Source: Pirellulales bacterium
Lineage (GTDB): Bacteria > Planctomycetota > Planctomycetia > Pirellulales > Thermoguttaceae
Direction: 5' to 3'
NCBI GenBank assembly: GCA_016931995.1
Contig: JAFGDS010000042.1
Coordinates: forward strand, 1 to 64,000
Length of the DNA: 64,000 nucleotides
The notes under the pieces were generated by a model. That model did no database searches, was not told where the DNA came from, and saw nothing but the letters and a program-made list of their open reading frames with translations. The position numbers and the translations under genes were made by a program. Numbering within the stretch: the first letter of the stretch is position 1; every line of letters begins with the position of its first letter. This document shows, piece after piece, positions 54,605 through 63,775 of this stretch.

Positions 54605-55435
54605 TCAGACGGTGACGGCCACCGGCGCGGGGTGGGCCGCCCTGAGCGATTCGAGGAACGCGTTGAGCTCCGCCTCATGGCCGAGCATGTACCGCAGGAG
54701 GTCGCGCCGGGCGATGATGCCCACCACCCGGCCGTCGCGAACCACCGGCACCCGGCGCATCCGATGCTTGATGAGCAGGTTGGCCACCTGGAACAGAAGC
54801 GCGTCCTCGCCAACGGTCACGAGCTCGGTCGTCATGAACCGCCCGACCGGCTCGTCGGAAACGTCGGGCCGGAATAGCGCCTGGACGAGCTGATACTCGG
54901 TGATGATGCCGACGAGCTGGCCTTCGGCGTCGACCACCGGAAGTCCGCTGATGCGGTGCTCCAGGAGCGTCTTGATCGCCTCGCGAACCGGAGCGTCCTC
55001 GCGGATGGTGACGACGTCGGTGGTCATGATCGAGCCGATCCGGTAGTCGGCCGTCCGGCGGTGGGCAACGATGCTCTGGCACAAGCTTTTGAGCTTCTCG
55101 CGGACCGAGGCCACCTCGAAGGGTTTGACGATGTAACCCGCCGCGCCCGCCTCGACGGCCCGAAGCACCCGCGATTTTTGCGCCTCGGCCGAAATCATGA
55201 CGACCTGCGCGTGGTCGTTCCTCTCGCGGAGGGCCCGGATCACTTCGGGCCCTTTTTGGCCGGGCATCTCCCAGTCCAGCAGGACGAGATCGAACTCGGC
55301 CTCGTCCGCCCGGGCAATCGCCTCGTCGCCGTCGACCGCCTCCACGACCCGCTCGACGCCCAGCGTCTTCATCACGCGGATCAGCAGCGCGCGCGTCGCG
55401 GCATCGTCGTCAACCACCAATACGCCCAGATCCAT
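54605..55435 (-). CDS. Response-regulator receiver with two CBS domains
   Basis: A 276-residue protein with an N-terminal receiver domain. It shows VLVVDDDAATRALL (acidic pocket), DLVLLDWEMPGQKG with the phospho-acceptor Asp at about 53, then VMISAEAQKS and AGAAGYIVKPFE with the Thr- and Lys-equivalent sites. A pair of CBS domains follows (about 138-255; IGSIMTTDVVTIREDAPVREA, HRISGLPVVDAEGQLVGIITEYQL and VGRFMTTELVTVGEDALL, MRRVPVVRDGRVVGIIARRDLL). CBS pairs bind adenosine nucleotides, so the protein could combine phosphorylation with energy-charge sensing. No histidine kinase is adjacent. Start at 55435 with GGGGCGAAG upstream. Confidence 0.9.
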   Translation of the reverse strand: MDLGVLVVDDDAATRALLIRVMKTLGVERVVEAVDGDEAIARADEAEFDLVLLDWEMPGQKGPEVIRALRERNDHAQVVMISAEAQKSRVLRAVEAGAAGYIVKPFEVASVREKLKSLCQSIVAHRRTADYRIGSIMTTDVVTIREDAPVREAIKTLLEHRISGLPVVDAEGQLVGIITEYQLVQALFRPDVSDEPVGRFMTTELVTVGEDALLFQVANLLIKHRMRRVPVVRDGRVVGIIARRDLLRYMLGHEAELNAFLESLRAAHPAPVAVTV

Positions 55436-55631
55436 GGTGTCTTCGCCCCGATTACCTTCGCAAGCCAACCGTCCACCGTACCCCGTCGGAAGAGGCGCCG
55501 ATGGACCGGCATGGAATGTCCGGCAGTAACGGAAGTCGCCTCCCGCAACGCGGCGGGGAAAACCGGAAAGGCTTCCCCTGCTCCCACGGCGGGAGCGCTC
55601 CGAAACCCCGGCCTCGGCGCCCGAAAGAAGC

Positions 55632-57755
55632 CTACCATACGCCAACGGGTCCGTCGCGCGTGGGGTTTTCCCCAAGAGAGGGAGCCGGCGGAGGCGGCGC
55701 GGCCCGGGCGTAGCCTTGCAGGTCCGCCAGGTTCTCGAGCAGGATTCTTCGGACCTCGAGCACCGCCAGGGGGTGGGCGTGAACCGTCGTATGGTCGGCC
55801 TCGACAACGAGTTCCGACTCCACGTCGGTCACGTGGGCACTTTCGCGCGCGACCACCCCGTCCGTTCCCGCCGCCAATCGGCCAAATATCCCCTGTTGGG
55901 GCACCAGGCCAATGACGTTGTGGTACCGCACCCAGGGCGGCCGGCGGCAGGCAAGCATCGCCTCGAAGAAAGGCGAGTCCGGCGACAGCGAATCGATGCT
56001 CGTCTGGGTTGACAGCAGGCGGCTGTCGCGAATCAATGCCTTGTTCCGCGCGATCAGCTCCTCGCGGCCGTGGATAAGCTTCTGCGGCAGCGTGATCAAC
56101 TTGCTGGTGAGCCATTGGGTCGCGTCGTTCGAGAACCGGCTGCCCCGGTGTGGCGTGCCAATCGTGATCACCCGACGCACCGACGCGTTCGGGTGGAAGA
56201 AGAACACGTCCCGCAGACGCTGCTCCATCGCGGGATCGGCCTCGATCCGCTCGAACGGCTGATCGCTCACCAGACGCCAGAATGCGTCCTGGCTATCCAA
56301 CGTCTGTAGCCGCGCGAGCAGCCCCCCCATGCTGTGCCCAATCAACACCATCTGATCGAGCGCCGGGTGCTGATGATCTGGATCGAGCGTCCGCCGGGCT
56401 TCGTCCAGGTCGCGCCGCAGATCGGCGGCCGAGATCCAAAACGGCTGGCCCGTCGGATACAAATAAAACCAGAACTGGTACCGTTGGCGGATCTCCGGGG
56501 CGTTTTGCAGGTCGTTGAACATCTCCATCCACGTGACCGGGCTGGACCACAGCCCGTGGATCATCACCACCGGGATCTTGTCCGGCTCATAGGGCTGCAT
56601 CATGTACAGACCCATGATCGGATCCCGCCGATCCGGCTGCACGGTCTGCCGCATGGTCTTCAGGAGCGTCTCGGGCCACAAGAGCCCCACGGTGGCCAGT
56701 TGCTCCAACTGCGGCTTCGAGAGGAAATACGCCAGCGGCGTGCTCAGATCGCTTTCCAGAGGCACTTGCCGTCCGTTGATCGCGATGTCGGCGATGGCGA
56801 GCGGATCGTAGATCTCCAGCACGGCGCGATAGTGCATGGCCCCGGTCCGCGGATCGACGTTCGTGCCGGACTCCGGCCGCATGAGCACGGTCACGGGGAA
56901 GCTCAGATCGACGGGGTAGTACTTGGCCGTGGCCGGTTCGCCCGCGTAGTTGCGCCGCACGGCAATCAAAGGCACCCCCAGCCCAAACGTCCGGTAGTGG
57001 TTCCGCAGCCCGTTGAGTTGATAATCCGACACGAACTCGAACCGGTCGAAATCCTCGTTCCGCCATCGTCCGCCGCGAAGCTGCGTGCTGACGTCCCACG
57101 AGCCGCTGGCCGTGCGGATCGTGCATTGCTGCCCCGGCTTGAGGCCCTGGGTGCTGCACATCAGCCGCAACGCCGCCTCGAGCGAGCCGTTGTACAAGTC
57201 GCACGCGCCGCGGAACTGCGGATCGTACGGATTCCATTGCGGGGCGAACCGCGCGTCGAAGAGATACTGATAGGCGTAGAGCACCGACGCCCCATAAAGC
57301 TCAATTGCCCGCTGCGGCTGGTGCTGCTCGATCCGCCGGCCAGCCAGATAGCTCAGTTCGGCGTAGGCGTGCAGCTTGTCGATCGAGGGCTCCCGGTCGA
57401 TCACCTCCTGAAGCGTCGTCAGGAGCTGCCGCGGATCGCCCTCCAGCAGGCGGTCCAAATTGTAGAACCGCAGGAGCTGCATCGTCCGGTCGCTGGGCGC
57501 AAGCGACTCGCTGCCCGGCAGGCCAAACTGATCGATCAGCGGGTTTTTGGGCACCGACCGCAGCGTGGCCAGCCGTTGCGACGAGCATCCGGCCAAGGCG
57601 ACCACTGCGGCCACCAGCAACACCGACGCCACCCCGAGCCGGATCGGTCGCCCTTTGGCCCGACTCCATCGCGGATGGCAACGCCCGGTTCGATACATCG
57701 CTGGCAAGATGGGCCAATAACGCAAAATGGAGGATGCGATGCGACGGCGCGGCAT
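55632..57755 (-). CDS. Lipoprotein with alpha/beta-hydrolase domain
   Basis: A 707-residue predicted lipoprotein. The lipobox VVALAGC at about 51-57 follows a 40-residue basic N-region. A long N-terminal region with no named domain includes a TPR-like helix region (residues 90-150: EVIDREPSIDKLHAYAELSYLAGRR). The alpha/beta-hydrolase part has VVMIHGLWSSPVTW and the nucleophile elbow LIGHSMGGLLARLQ, then VITIGTPHRGSRF and HTTVHAHPLAVLEVRRIL with the probable catalytic His. It resembles serine esterases/lipases related to PGAP1-type proteins. The start at 57755 is favoured by GGGGTGA; an alternative at 57698 would shorten the N-region. Confidence 0.85.
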   Translation of the reverse strand: MPRRRIASSILRYWPILPAMYRTGRCHPRWSRAKGRPIRLGVASVLLVAAVVALAGCSSQRLATLRSVPKNPLIDQFGLPGSESLAPSDRTMQLLRFYNLDRLLEGDPRQLLTTLQEVIDREPSIDKLHAYAELSYLAGRRIEQHQPQRAIELYGASVLYAYQYLFDARFAPQWNPYDPQFRGACDLYNGSLEAALRLMCSTQGLKPGQQCTIRTASGSWDVSTQLRGGRWRNEDFDRFEFVSDYQLNGLRNHYRTFGLGVPLIAVRRNYAGEPATAKYYPVDLSFPVTVLMRPESGTNVDPRTGAMHYRAVLEIYDPLAIADIAINGRQVPLESDLSTPLAYFLSKPQLEQLATVGLLWPETLLKTMRQTVQPDRRDPIMGLYMMQPYEPDKIPVVMIHGLWSSPVTWMEMFNDLQNAPEIRQRYQFWFYLYPTGQPFWISAADLRRDLDEARRTLDPDHQHPALDQMVLIGHSMGGLLARLQTLDSQDAFWRLVSDQPFERIEADPAMEQRLRDVFFFHPNASVRRVITIGTPHRGSRFSNDATQWLTSKLITLPQKLIHGREELIARNKALIRDSRLLSTQTSIDSLSPDSPFFEAMLACRRPPWVRYHNVIGLVPQQGIFGRLAAGTDGVVARESAHVTDVESELVVEADHTTVHAHPLAVLEVRRILLENLADLQGYARAAPPPPAPSLGENPTRDGPVGVW

Positions 57756-57936
57756 GTCCGCCGATTCACCCCAAAAACGGGCGGGTACAATAGAGGATTG
57801 CCCCGAGAGGAGTCAATGGCGGTTGGGGCGCGCGTGCCACCGGCTTCGCCCGTGCGACCTCAAATCGTGGGAGAGACGTGTCCCTGGCAAATCGCGCGGA
57901 GCCACCGCCAGTCCGACGAGACAAAACGTAGTTCAG

Positions 57937-58455
57937 CTATCTTCCCAGACGCCGCTCTTGCACGGCCAGGTCGAGTTCGTGCTCGACCCATTCGGCCGTC
58001 CGGCCGGGCAGGGGAAAGTGCCAGGCGATGCCCAACATCAGGATCGCGGAGGCGCCGACACTCAGCGGCGAGCCTTCAAGGAGGAAGGCAATCAGCAGGA
58101 AGAAGGTCGCCCCTTCGAACAAGGCCCCGCCGGCGATCGTGCGGACTTGGAGCCACTGGAGCAGCCGGTGCAGGTCGTCGATCGACGGTTCGGCGGCCTC
58201 GCCGGCAATGAGGCCTTTGCGGAACGCGCCGCGCAAGACAACGCCGAGCGCCAGCCGGGCCACGACCGCCGCTCCGGCCATCGCCAGCGCCGCGTAGGTG
58301 ACCACCGGCATGCAGTCCAACGGCGCGGCATCGCCCGAGCGAATGACGACCGCAATGGCCGCGAACGCCAGGCACCCGCCGACCATCGCCACGACAATGA
58401 TCTGGGCGGTCCGCGTCTGAGAGATGACTTGGCCCCGCCACGATGAATCGAGCAT
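57937..58455 (-). CDS. Four-helix membrane protein
   Basis: A 172-residue protein with four hydrophobic segments at about 18-38, 48-68, 103-126 and 130-147, separated by short charged turns. Terminal and middle polar regions include EAAEPSIDDLHRLLQWLQVRTI and GRTAEWVEHELDLAVQERRLG. I do not recognise a family. The frame has natural composition and lies divergent from the NUDIX gene. No ribosome site stands out. Confidence 0.65.
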   Translation of the reverse strand: MLDSSWRGQVISQTRTAQIIVVAMVGGCLAFAAIAVVIRSGDAAPLDCMPVVTYAALAMAGAAVVARLALGVVLRGAFRKGLIAGEAAEPSIDDLHRLLQWLQVRTIAGGALFEGATFFLLIAFLLEGSPLSVGASAILMLGIAWHFPLPGRTAEWVEHELDLAVQERRLGR

Positions 58456-58560
58456 CCTTGCCTCCGGTCCCGCCGACGCCGCGAGCCTTCATGCCAGAGA
58501 AATCACCCTTTGCCGCCCATTGTCCGCCGATCCGCCGATCCGAACAAGGCCAATCTCCTG

Positions 58561-58590
58561 TTGGACCTCGGCACGGTCGTGGGGTACAAT
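58561..58590 (+). promoter_or_regulatory. Sigma70-like promoter for the NUDIX gene
   Basis: TTGGAC (58561-58566), an 18-bp spacer and TACAAT (58585-58590) lie 40 bases upstream of the NUDIX start codon. The GGTACAAT form of the -10 box recurs ahead of other genes here (12718, 62959). Confidence 0.5.
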
Positions 58591-58629
58591 CCGTCAGGTG
58601 TTATGTCGTTTTCTTGAGGCGCGTCGCTC

Positions 58630-59049
58630 ATGTCCGTCAACGAAACCACGATCACCCAGGCCGCGGCCATCCCGTACCGGATGGACGGCGATCGGCCCGA
58701 GTTCTGTCTGATTACCTCAACGGGCAAGGGAAACTGGATTTTTCCCAAGGGCATCGTCGATCCCGGCGAGACGCCCGCCGAGACGGCCCTCAAGGAGGCC
58801 CACGAGGAGGCCGGCCTGCACGGCGTGATCGAGAAACGGCCGCTGGGGCAGTACACGTACGAGAAGTGGAATGCTGCCCTGGAGGTGACGGCCCTGCTAA
58901 TGCGGGTGACCGCCGCCGACGAGACCTGGGCCGAGTCGGAAATCCGCCGCCGCTGCTGGTGCGATGCCGAGCAAGCCCGGGCCAAGCTCAGCCGTGACGA
59001 GCTTTGCGACCTGTTGGACGCCGCCTGCCAGCGTCTGGGCGGGGTCTGA
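58630..59049 (+). CDS. NUDIX hydrolase
   Basis: A 139-residue NUDIX-fold pyrophosphatase. The NUDIX box runs GIVDPGETPAETALKEAHEEAGL: Gly, five residues, Glu, seven residues, then the K/R-E-x-x-E-E-x-G pattern, quoted here by parts GIVDPGET and KEAHEEAGL. The sequence AAAIPYRMDGDRPEFCLITSTGKGNWIFPKG resembles diphosphoinositol-polyphosphate/Ap4A type hydrolases. Such enzymes break dinucleoside polyphosphates or similar compounds. Nothing in the context tells its substrate. Start supported by the -10 box 40 bases upstream and by family length. Confidence 0.93.
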   Translation: MSVNETTITQAAAIPYRMDGDRPEFCLITSTGKGNWIFPKGIVDPGETPAETALKEAHEEAGLHGVIEKRPLGQYTYEKWNAALEVTALLMRVTAADETWAESEIRRRCWCDAEQARAKLSRDELCDLLDAACQRLGGV

Positions 59050-59336
59050 GGTGATTTTCTTTATCTTTGTCGCCCCGCGCCGCTCTGGGCGCTATGCCGC
59101 CGCCGGTCGAATAAAACACCATGTGGGAGATCCAATTACCTCTAAAGGTGTATTATTTGCTTCCATACCCCCCCCTCGGGCCGCAAGGAAGAATAAATGG
59201 AGAATATGCGGGGTTTGCGTGATTTTTCTGCGTCAGGAGGGGGCTCGGGCGGCAAAGGATAGATGGGGAAAGGGTGATTGTCCCACGGTGGGCTTTCCCT
59301 CGACAGAGACACCGATTCCTTTAAGCGAGGCAAGTG

Positions 59337-60188
59337 ATGCGACAACTGGCACTTCTGACAGTGGCTTTGGCGGCGATGGTGCTTCCCGGTACTGCGCTGG
59401 GCGCGTACGAGGTCACCTACGACTTCGAGGCCGCCTGGGCGGGCGACTACCATCCGGATTGGCAGAACAGCGACTACCGGCATGGCGAGCCGCCGGTGGG
59501 CAAGATGATGCAGCAGGTGGACCTTTCGGCCTACGGCCGCTCGGGCAACGGCTTGAAGCTGATCGCCGATTCTGCCCCGCAGGACTGGATGTGGTGGGCA
59601 ATCGTCGAGGTGAAGGAGTCGACCATTCTCCCCGGCGCCTTGAACAAGGTATACAACCCGTACCTGCAGGTTGACTACTACGATCCCGGCCCGGCAACCA
59701 GCCCTGATCCCCAAGCGACCGGCCAGCTCTACGCCTTGCCTAGTTGGGTGAATCCGTATATCGATGGCTCCGAGGACTGGACCGACGTCCAATTCGGCGC
59801 CCGGTTCAATCAGTACGGGGACGCCGCGGACTACTACTATGTGGCTGCCGGAGAAGGGTCTCCGGGCTGGGTGACCACCGGCGTCGATCGCACCGTGGGT
59901 TGGCACACGCTCAAGATGCAGTTGCTCGACGCGGACGGCAAAATCCACTTCTTCATCGACGGCGTCGAAGTCGGCCAGTCGTACCGCGACGACTACATCG
60001 ACCTCGGAGGCGTCAGCCTCGCCACGATGTTCACGGCCCCCCTTAGCGGCTGGGGCGACGACAAGCCCTACACGATCTGGGACAACTACACGTTTGGCTC
60101 GGAGGCGCCCGAGCCCGCCTCGCTCGTGATTTGGAGCCTATTGGCCGGCCTGGGCGTCGCGCTGACCTGGCGGCGGCGCAGCGCGTAA
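59337..60188 (+). CDS. PEP-CTERM secreted protein
   Basis: A 283-residue protein with a signal peptide (MRQLALLTVALAAMVLPGTALG) and the PEP-CTERM tail APEPASLVIWSLLAGLGVALTWRRRSA: Pro-Glu-Pro, a hydrophobic helix and a basic end. Such proteins are sorted by an exosortase/EpsH-like system. The body (about 25-250) looks beta-rich, with WTDVQFGARFNQYGDAADYYYVAAG and ADGKIHFFIDGVEVGQSY, resembling a lectin-like or LamG-type jelly roll. The ATG at 59337 has GAGG eight bases upstream; the GTG just before it is less likely. A strong hairpin terminator follows at 60219. Confidence 0.9.
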   Translation: MRQLALLTVALAAMVLPGTALGAYEVTYDFEAAWAGDYHPDWQNSDYRHGEPPVGKMMQQVDLSAYGRSGNGLKLIADSAPQDWMWWAIVEVKESTILPGALNKVYNPYLQVDYYDPGPATSPDPQATGQLYALPSWVNPYIDGSEDWTDVQFGARFNQYGDAADYYYVAAGEGSPGWVTTGVDRTVGWHTLKMQLLDADGKIHFFIDGVEVGQSYRDDYIDLGGVSLATMFTAPLSGWGDDKPYTIWDNYTFGSEAPEPASLVIWSLLAGLGVALTWRRRSA

Positions 60189-60218
60189 CCGCGGCGCTTT
60201 GCGGATCAATTTGATGCA

Positions 60219-60256
60219 CGAAGAGCCGGCTATCTTCGCCGGCTCTTCGCTTTTCT
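60219..60256 (+). terminator. Rho-independent terminator
   Basis: A perfect 12-bp stem, CGAAGAGCCGGC and GCCGGCTCTTCG, with loop TATCTTC (60219-60249), is followed by CTTTTCTT on the plus strand. It lies 31 bases after the PEP-CTERM stop. Confidence 0.85.
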
Positions 60257-60308
60257 TGGACGTGCCGGACGAGAGCGCCCGAGAAAGCGGCCGTGCGGGA
60301 TCGGGTGG

Positions 60309-60327
60309 CACGGGCTTCCAGCCCGTG
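60309..60327. repeat. CACGGGCT-TCC-AGCCCGTG hairpin
   Basis: Perfect 8-bp stem followed by AAAAAA on the plus strand. On the minus strand the stem is preceded by T, not followed by it, so it is not a classical terminator for the prenyl-synthase gene. It is a common type of planctomycete hairpin. Confidence 0.7.
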
Positions 60328-60371
60328 AAAAAACACGGCCAAAGCGGCCTTAACGCATTTCCAAACACGTT

Positions 60372-61376
60372 CTAATGCCGCCGGTTGACCACGAATTCGG
60401 TCAGCCGGGCGAGCTGGTCCCGGGCCGCGTTGGGAGGAAGAACGGCCAATTCCGAGGCCGCTTGCCGGACGAACTCGCCGGCCTTCGTCCGGGTGTAGGA
60501 AACCGCGTCGGTCCGCTCGAACCAAGGCTCAAGCGCCGCGGCGTAGTGGTTGTCCGAGCCGGCAAGGATCCGCATGACCTCGTCGCGTCCTCCGGCGGAA
60601 AGCTGGCTTAGCATTCGGATCAGCGGCAACGTGGACTTTTGCTTTGCCAGGTCGCTGCCGAGCGACTTGCCGGTCGTGGCCTCGTCGCCCAACAGGTCCA
60701 ACAGATCGTCGGCAATCTGGAAGGCCACGCCGAGCGACTGCCCGAACCGCGAGAGGGCTTCCTGCTGTTCGACGGCGGCCCCGGCGTAGTACGCCCCCAA
60801 ACGGCAGCAGCAGGCGCACAGCGCGGCGGTTTTTCCGGCAATGATGTCGAGGTAGTCCTGCTCGGCCAGGGCGTAGTTACCCCGTCCAATCACCTGCCGC
60901 AACTCCCCCTCGCACATTGATTTGGCGGCCTGCCCGATGGCGCGGCAGGCGAACGGGTCGTCCACGGAGCTGGCCAGGCAGATCGCCCGGGCGAGCAGGT
61001 AGTCGCCCAACAGGATGCTCGCTTCGTTGTCCCATCGGGCATTGACCGTGTCGCGGTGGCGGCGCAGGGCGGCCTCGTCGAGCACGTCGTCGTGGATGAG
61101 CGTGGCCGTGTGGATCAACTCGGTGGCAGCCGCCAGGGGGACATGGTCGCGGGAGAGCCCGCCGCAGGCCTTGCCGGAGAGGATCAATAGGGCGGGGCGC
61201 ATCCGTTTGCCCCCCAGCCGAAAGCCGTGCTTGACCAACTGATCGACGACGGGGTAGCGACTGGACAGCTCGTCGCGGAGGACCTGCTCCACGTCGTCCA
61301 GTTCCGTCCGGATCGGCGCGTACAGCTCCTGGAGCGTCTCGGGCGGCTGGGTCGGGCGGTGGACCACGTGGCTCAT
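60372..61376 (-). CDS. Polyprenyl diphosphate synthase
   Basis: A 334-residue trans-prenyltransferase that extends allylic diphosphates with isopentenyl diphosphate, probably to an octaprenyl or longer side chain for quinones. First aspartate-rich motif HDDVLDEA (about 93), with GGKRMRPALLILSGKACGG before it; second motif FQIADDLLDLLGDE (about 215). KTAALCACCCRLGAY and KQKSTLPLI are present. All catalytic residues of the family are visible. The N-terminal residues before 61376 have no family support. No quinone or isoprenoid gene is next to it. Confidence 0.94.
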   Translation of the reverse strand: MSHVVHRPTQPPETLQELYAPIRTELDDVEQVLRDELSSRYPVVDQLVKHGFRLGGKRMRPALLILSGKACGGLSRDHVPLAAATELIHTATLIHDDVLDEAALRRHRDTVNARWDNEASILLGDYLLARAICLASSVDDPFACRAIGQAAKSMCEGELRQVIGRGNYALAEQDYLDIIAGKTAALCACCCRLGAYYAGAAVEQQEALSRFGQSLGVAFQIADDLLDLLGDEATTGKSLGSDLAKQKSTLPLIRMLSQLSAGGRDEVMRILAGSDNHYAAALEPWFERTDAVSYTRTKAGEFVRQAASELAVLPPNAARDQLARLTEFVVNRRH

Positions 61377-61759
61377 CCGTCGCGTTCCGTGTCGTCTAAG
61401 AGAAGGCAAACGCCACCCCCCCACGCGGGCGGGGGCAATCTGCGCCTTGCGCCAGGACATACAATCGCCCTTATTCTAACGCCCCGCATAAGCTCGTCGA
61501 GGGGGATTCGCGCCGGCACTGCCGGGTCGCGCGGCAGGACCACGCCAACCGGACGCGCCGGGACACGGGCGCGTCCACACGACAACGAGGCGGCAACCCA
61601 CGGCAACGGGTCGGTTCTCGTTTGGATCGCGCGGCGGCGGGTGGGCCGCGCGACGGGCGGAAGAGTTATCCGTCGCGGGGGTCCGACCGCGACGGTTTAG
61701 TCGAAACGGCGAGGGGATATCGGCTTCGGGAGCTCGCTTCCCGCCCGGGCGCGGGCGAC
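61377..61759. other. Gene-free gap
   Basis: No gene, RNA or clear repeat seen between the prenyl synthase start and the HTH-receiver gene end. Confidence 0.4.
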
Positions 61760-62332
61760 TCAAACGAGCTCTTTCTTCGCGCTGATGAGCGTCCGGAACC
61801 GCTCGGCCAGCAAAGCGGCGTCGAACGGCTTCTTGAACGTCTCGTTGATGGCCGAGCGGTCGAAGCTGGTCGAGCTTCCGTCGTCGGGCAACAGCGCAAT
61901 GAGGATGACTTCGGCAAATTCCGCGTTGCGGCGCAGGTTTTGACAGATTTGCAGGGCTTCGGTCCGGCCGATGGAGAAATCGACGATGATGCAGTCTGGG
62001 TGGAAGCTCTCGGCCTGGATGCCCGCGTCAAAACCGCTGGCAGCCACGGCCACCTTGAACGACCGCTCCAGCGGAAGCTCGCGCTTCAGGTTCTCGACGA
62101 GAACCTGGTCCTGGGCCACGATGAGGACCTTGGCCATGGCCTCGTCCTCGAGATCGCCCAAGGGCATTCCGTGCTCCTTGAGGAACCGAATCAAATACTC
62201 GCGCGGGATGCGCCGGTCCTGCGACCCGGGAATGCGGTAGCCCTTCAGCCGGCCCGAGTCGAACCATTTGCTGACGGTGCGCGGGGCCACCTTGCAGATC
62301 TTTGCGACCTGACCAGTTGTGAAGACCTTCAT
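61760..62332 (-). CDS. Excisionase-type HTH fused to a receiver-like domain
   Basis: A 190-residue protein. Residues 1-55 form a MerR/excisionase-type helix-turn-helix (FTTGQVAKICKVAPRTVSKWFDSGRLKGYRIPGSQDRRIPREYLIRFL; seen as motifs GQVAKICKVAPRTVSKWFDSGRL and RRIPREYL). Residues 68-188 are a receiver-like domain with KVLIVAQDQVLVENL, DCIIVDFSIGRTEALQICQNLRR (candidate Asp in IIVDF) and EVILIALLPDD, FKKPFDAALLAERF. The first acidic pair is missing (VAQDQ in place of VDDD), so phosphorylation is doubtful. The start at 62332 has GGAGAG upstream. Such HTH-receiver proteins recur in planctomycetes. Confidence 0.87.
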   Translation of the reverse strand: MKVFTTGQVAKICKVAPRTVSKWFDSGRLKGYRIPGSQDRRIPREYLIRFLKEHGMPLGDLEDEAMAKVLIVAQDQVLVENLKRELPLERSFKVAVAASGFDAGIQAESFHPDCIIVDFSIGRTEALQICQNLRRNAEFAEVILIALLPDDGSSTSFDRSAINETFKKPFDAALLAERFRTLISAKKELV

Positions 62333-62934
62333 TGCAGGCTCTCCAATTGTTATCGCTCGCTTGGTTTGAACTGGCGTCGCGGGGAGTTGGCGGCTCACCC
62401 GAGACGGAACAGCCCCTTGCCTGCGGAATTCCGGCCGTTGGTCGTTCCATCGTGCCGGCCTGTGTGCCCGGCGGCCATCCGCAAACATCTGGGTCGGGGG
62501 TCTGACATAATTCGCTTCAAGTCGGCGGTAGCTCAGCTCCTTCTGATCCGCGCCGCACTTATGACATCGGCAACCTCGGTATCCGGAAACCAGAGAAAAT
62601 CCGTAAAATAGAGAAGGTGTGTCCCAACCCTCTCATTACGAAACTCATGGTCTCCCGATACAACTGCGGCAAACTACAGCACACCAGCGAGGGAGCACGC
62701 AGAAGGTCCACGTGTGCCGGACGTTGCGTGGACCATTCAAGGCAGCGCCTTGAAGGCAGGTTCCCCCCCTGTGACTTGCCCCGCTTCGGGTCGCTTCATA
62801 CTGGAAGCCGCCCGAGAACAAGCCGTCCGAAAGTTAATTTCGAGCCGCGCCGGGGGTGGACTTTAGACAGTTTCACGCATTGTGACGGCCAGACCGGTCG
62901 TGACGTTCGTGACGAACCTGCCGGCGGCCGCGCC
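62333..62934. other. Gene-free gap
   Basis: About 600 bases between divergent genes. I see no convincing reading frame, tRNA or ncRNA. It is lower in repeats than other gaps. A GGCAGCGCCTTGAAGGCAGG stretch at about 62740-62762 contains a short hairpin. Confidence 0.4.
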
Positions 62935-62964
62935 TTGGGTGCCCGGCCGACCAGGTGGTACAAT
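62935..62964 (+). promoter_or_regulatory. Candidate promoter with long leader
   Basis: TTGGGT (62935-62940), an 18-bp spacer and TACAAT (62959-62964). The next start codon is at 63170, leaving about 200 bases of leader, which includes a run of eight C and seven A (62988-63002). Confidence 0.4.
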
Positions 62965-63169
62965 GACAAAGGTCAAACGAGTCGTCGCCCCCCCCAAAAA
63001 AACAACGAGGATCGTCGACGAACCTCGGCATCCCGGGCAGAGCGGAGGATCTCGATAGGCATAGCAATCCTTCCTGACGCCCGTGGCGACCAACTCGCCG
63101 GGAACGGACTCCTTCTTTGGGGAGAAGGATCGCGTCCAAGGAGAACTGGGAATCCGGAGAACGGGGACC

Positions 63170-63748
63170 ATGGCTCAGTGGCTCGATACCGAAACCAAGG
63201 CCCTCCTGCAGCCCGCCCTTCCTCCCAAGGACGTGGCCACGGCCACAATTGGCTACACGCTCGTCCTTCTCGATCGCGGCGCCGATGAGAGTTTGCTCCG
63301 CAGGGCGCTGTACCGAATCCACCCGAACAACGAATCGATCACGGGCAGGGTTTTTGAAAGCCCGGGGCCCTGGTCGTTGCGGTCCGAGCTTTCGGAGGCC
63401 GAAGCCATGTTCGGCCAGTTCGAGCTGATCTGCGCCGAGGCGGTGGCCGTCTTCCTCCGCGACGACGTCGCTCGATCGGGCGATGCCGCCTACCTGGGCG
63501 AGCTGTTCGGCAATCTGACGGAGAGCCCCGAGTTCGCCTGGGCATGGCTGGTGTTCCGTCTGCCTGGCTTCGACGAGCAAGGCCGCGCTTTCTGGGATCA
63601 GTTCCTCGGCGAGGAGCCGGCCTCCTGGGCCCAGGCCGAGGCGCGGATGCCTTTGCGCCTGCGCACGCGGCGGAAGAAGGCGCGGATCATGCACCATTGG
63701 ATTCGGAAGATCGGCGGCACGTGCCTCATCACGAATGACACGGCTTGA
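63170..63748 (+). CDS. Unknown acidic protein
   Basis: A 192-residue protein without signal peptide. It has a helical, acidic N-terminal half (WLDTETKALLQPALPPKDVATATIGYTLVLLDRGADESLLRRALYRI, seen in motifs) and a basic C-terminus (LRLRTRRKKARIMHHWIRKIGGTCLI). I do not recognise a domain. The ATG at 63170 follows CGGAGAACGGGGACC; a GTG at 63083 would add 29 residues. The next gene starts 27 bases downstream and may be in the same transcript. Confidence 0.65.
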   Translation: MAQWLDTETKALLQPALPPKDVATATIGYTLVLLDRGADESLLRRALYRIHPNNESITGRVFESPGPWSLRSELSEAEAMFGQFELICAEAVAVFLRDDVARSGDAAYLGELFGNLTESPEFAWAWLVFRLPGFDEQGRAFWDQFLGEEPASWAQAEARMPLRLRTRRKKARIMHHWIRKIGGTCLITNDTA

Positions 63749-63775
63749 GACGGTCCACGGAATATGGAGTATTGC

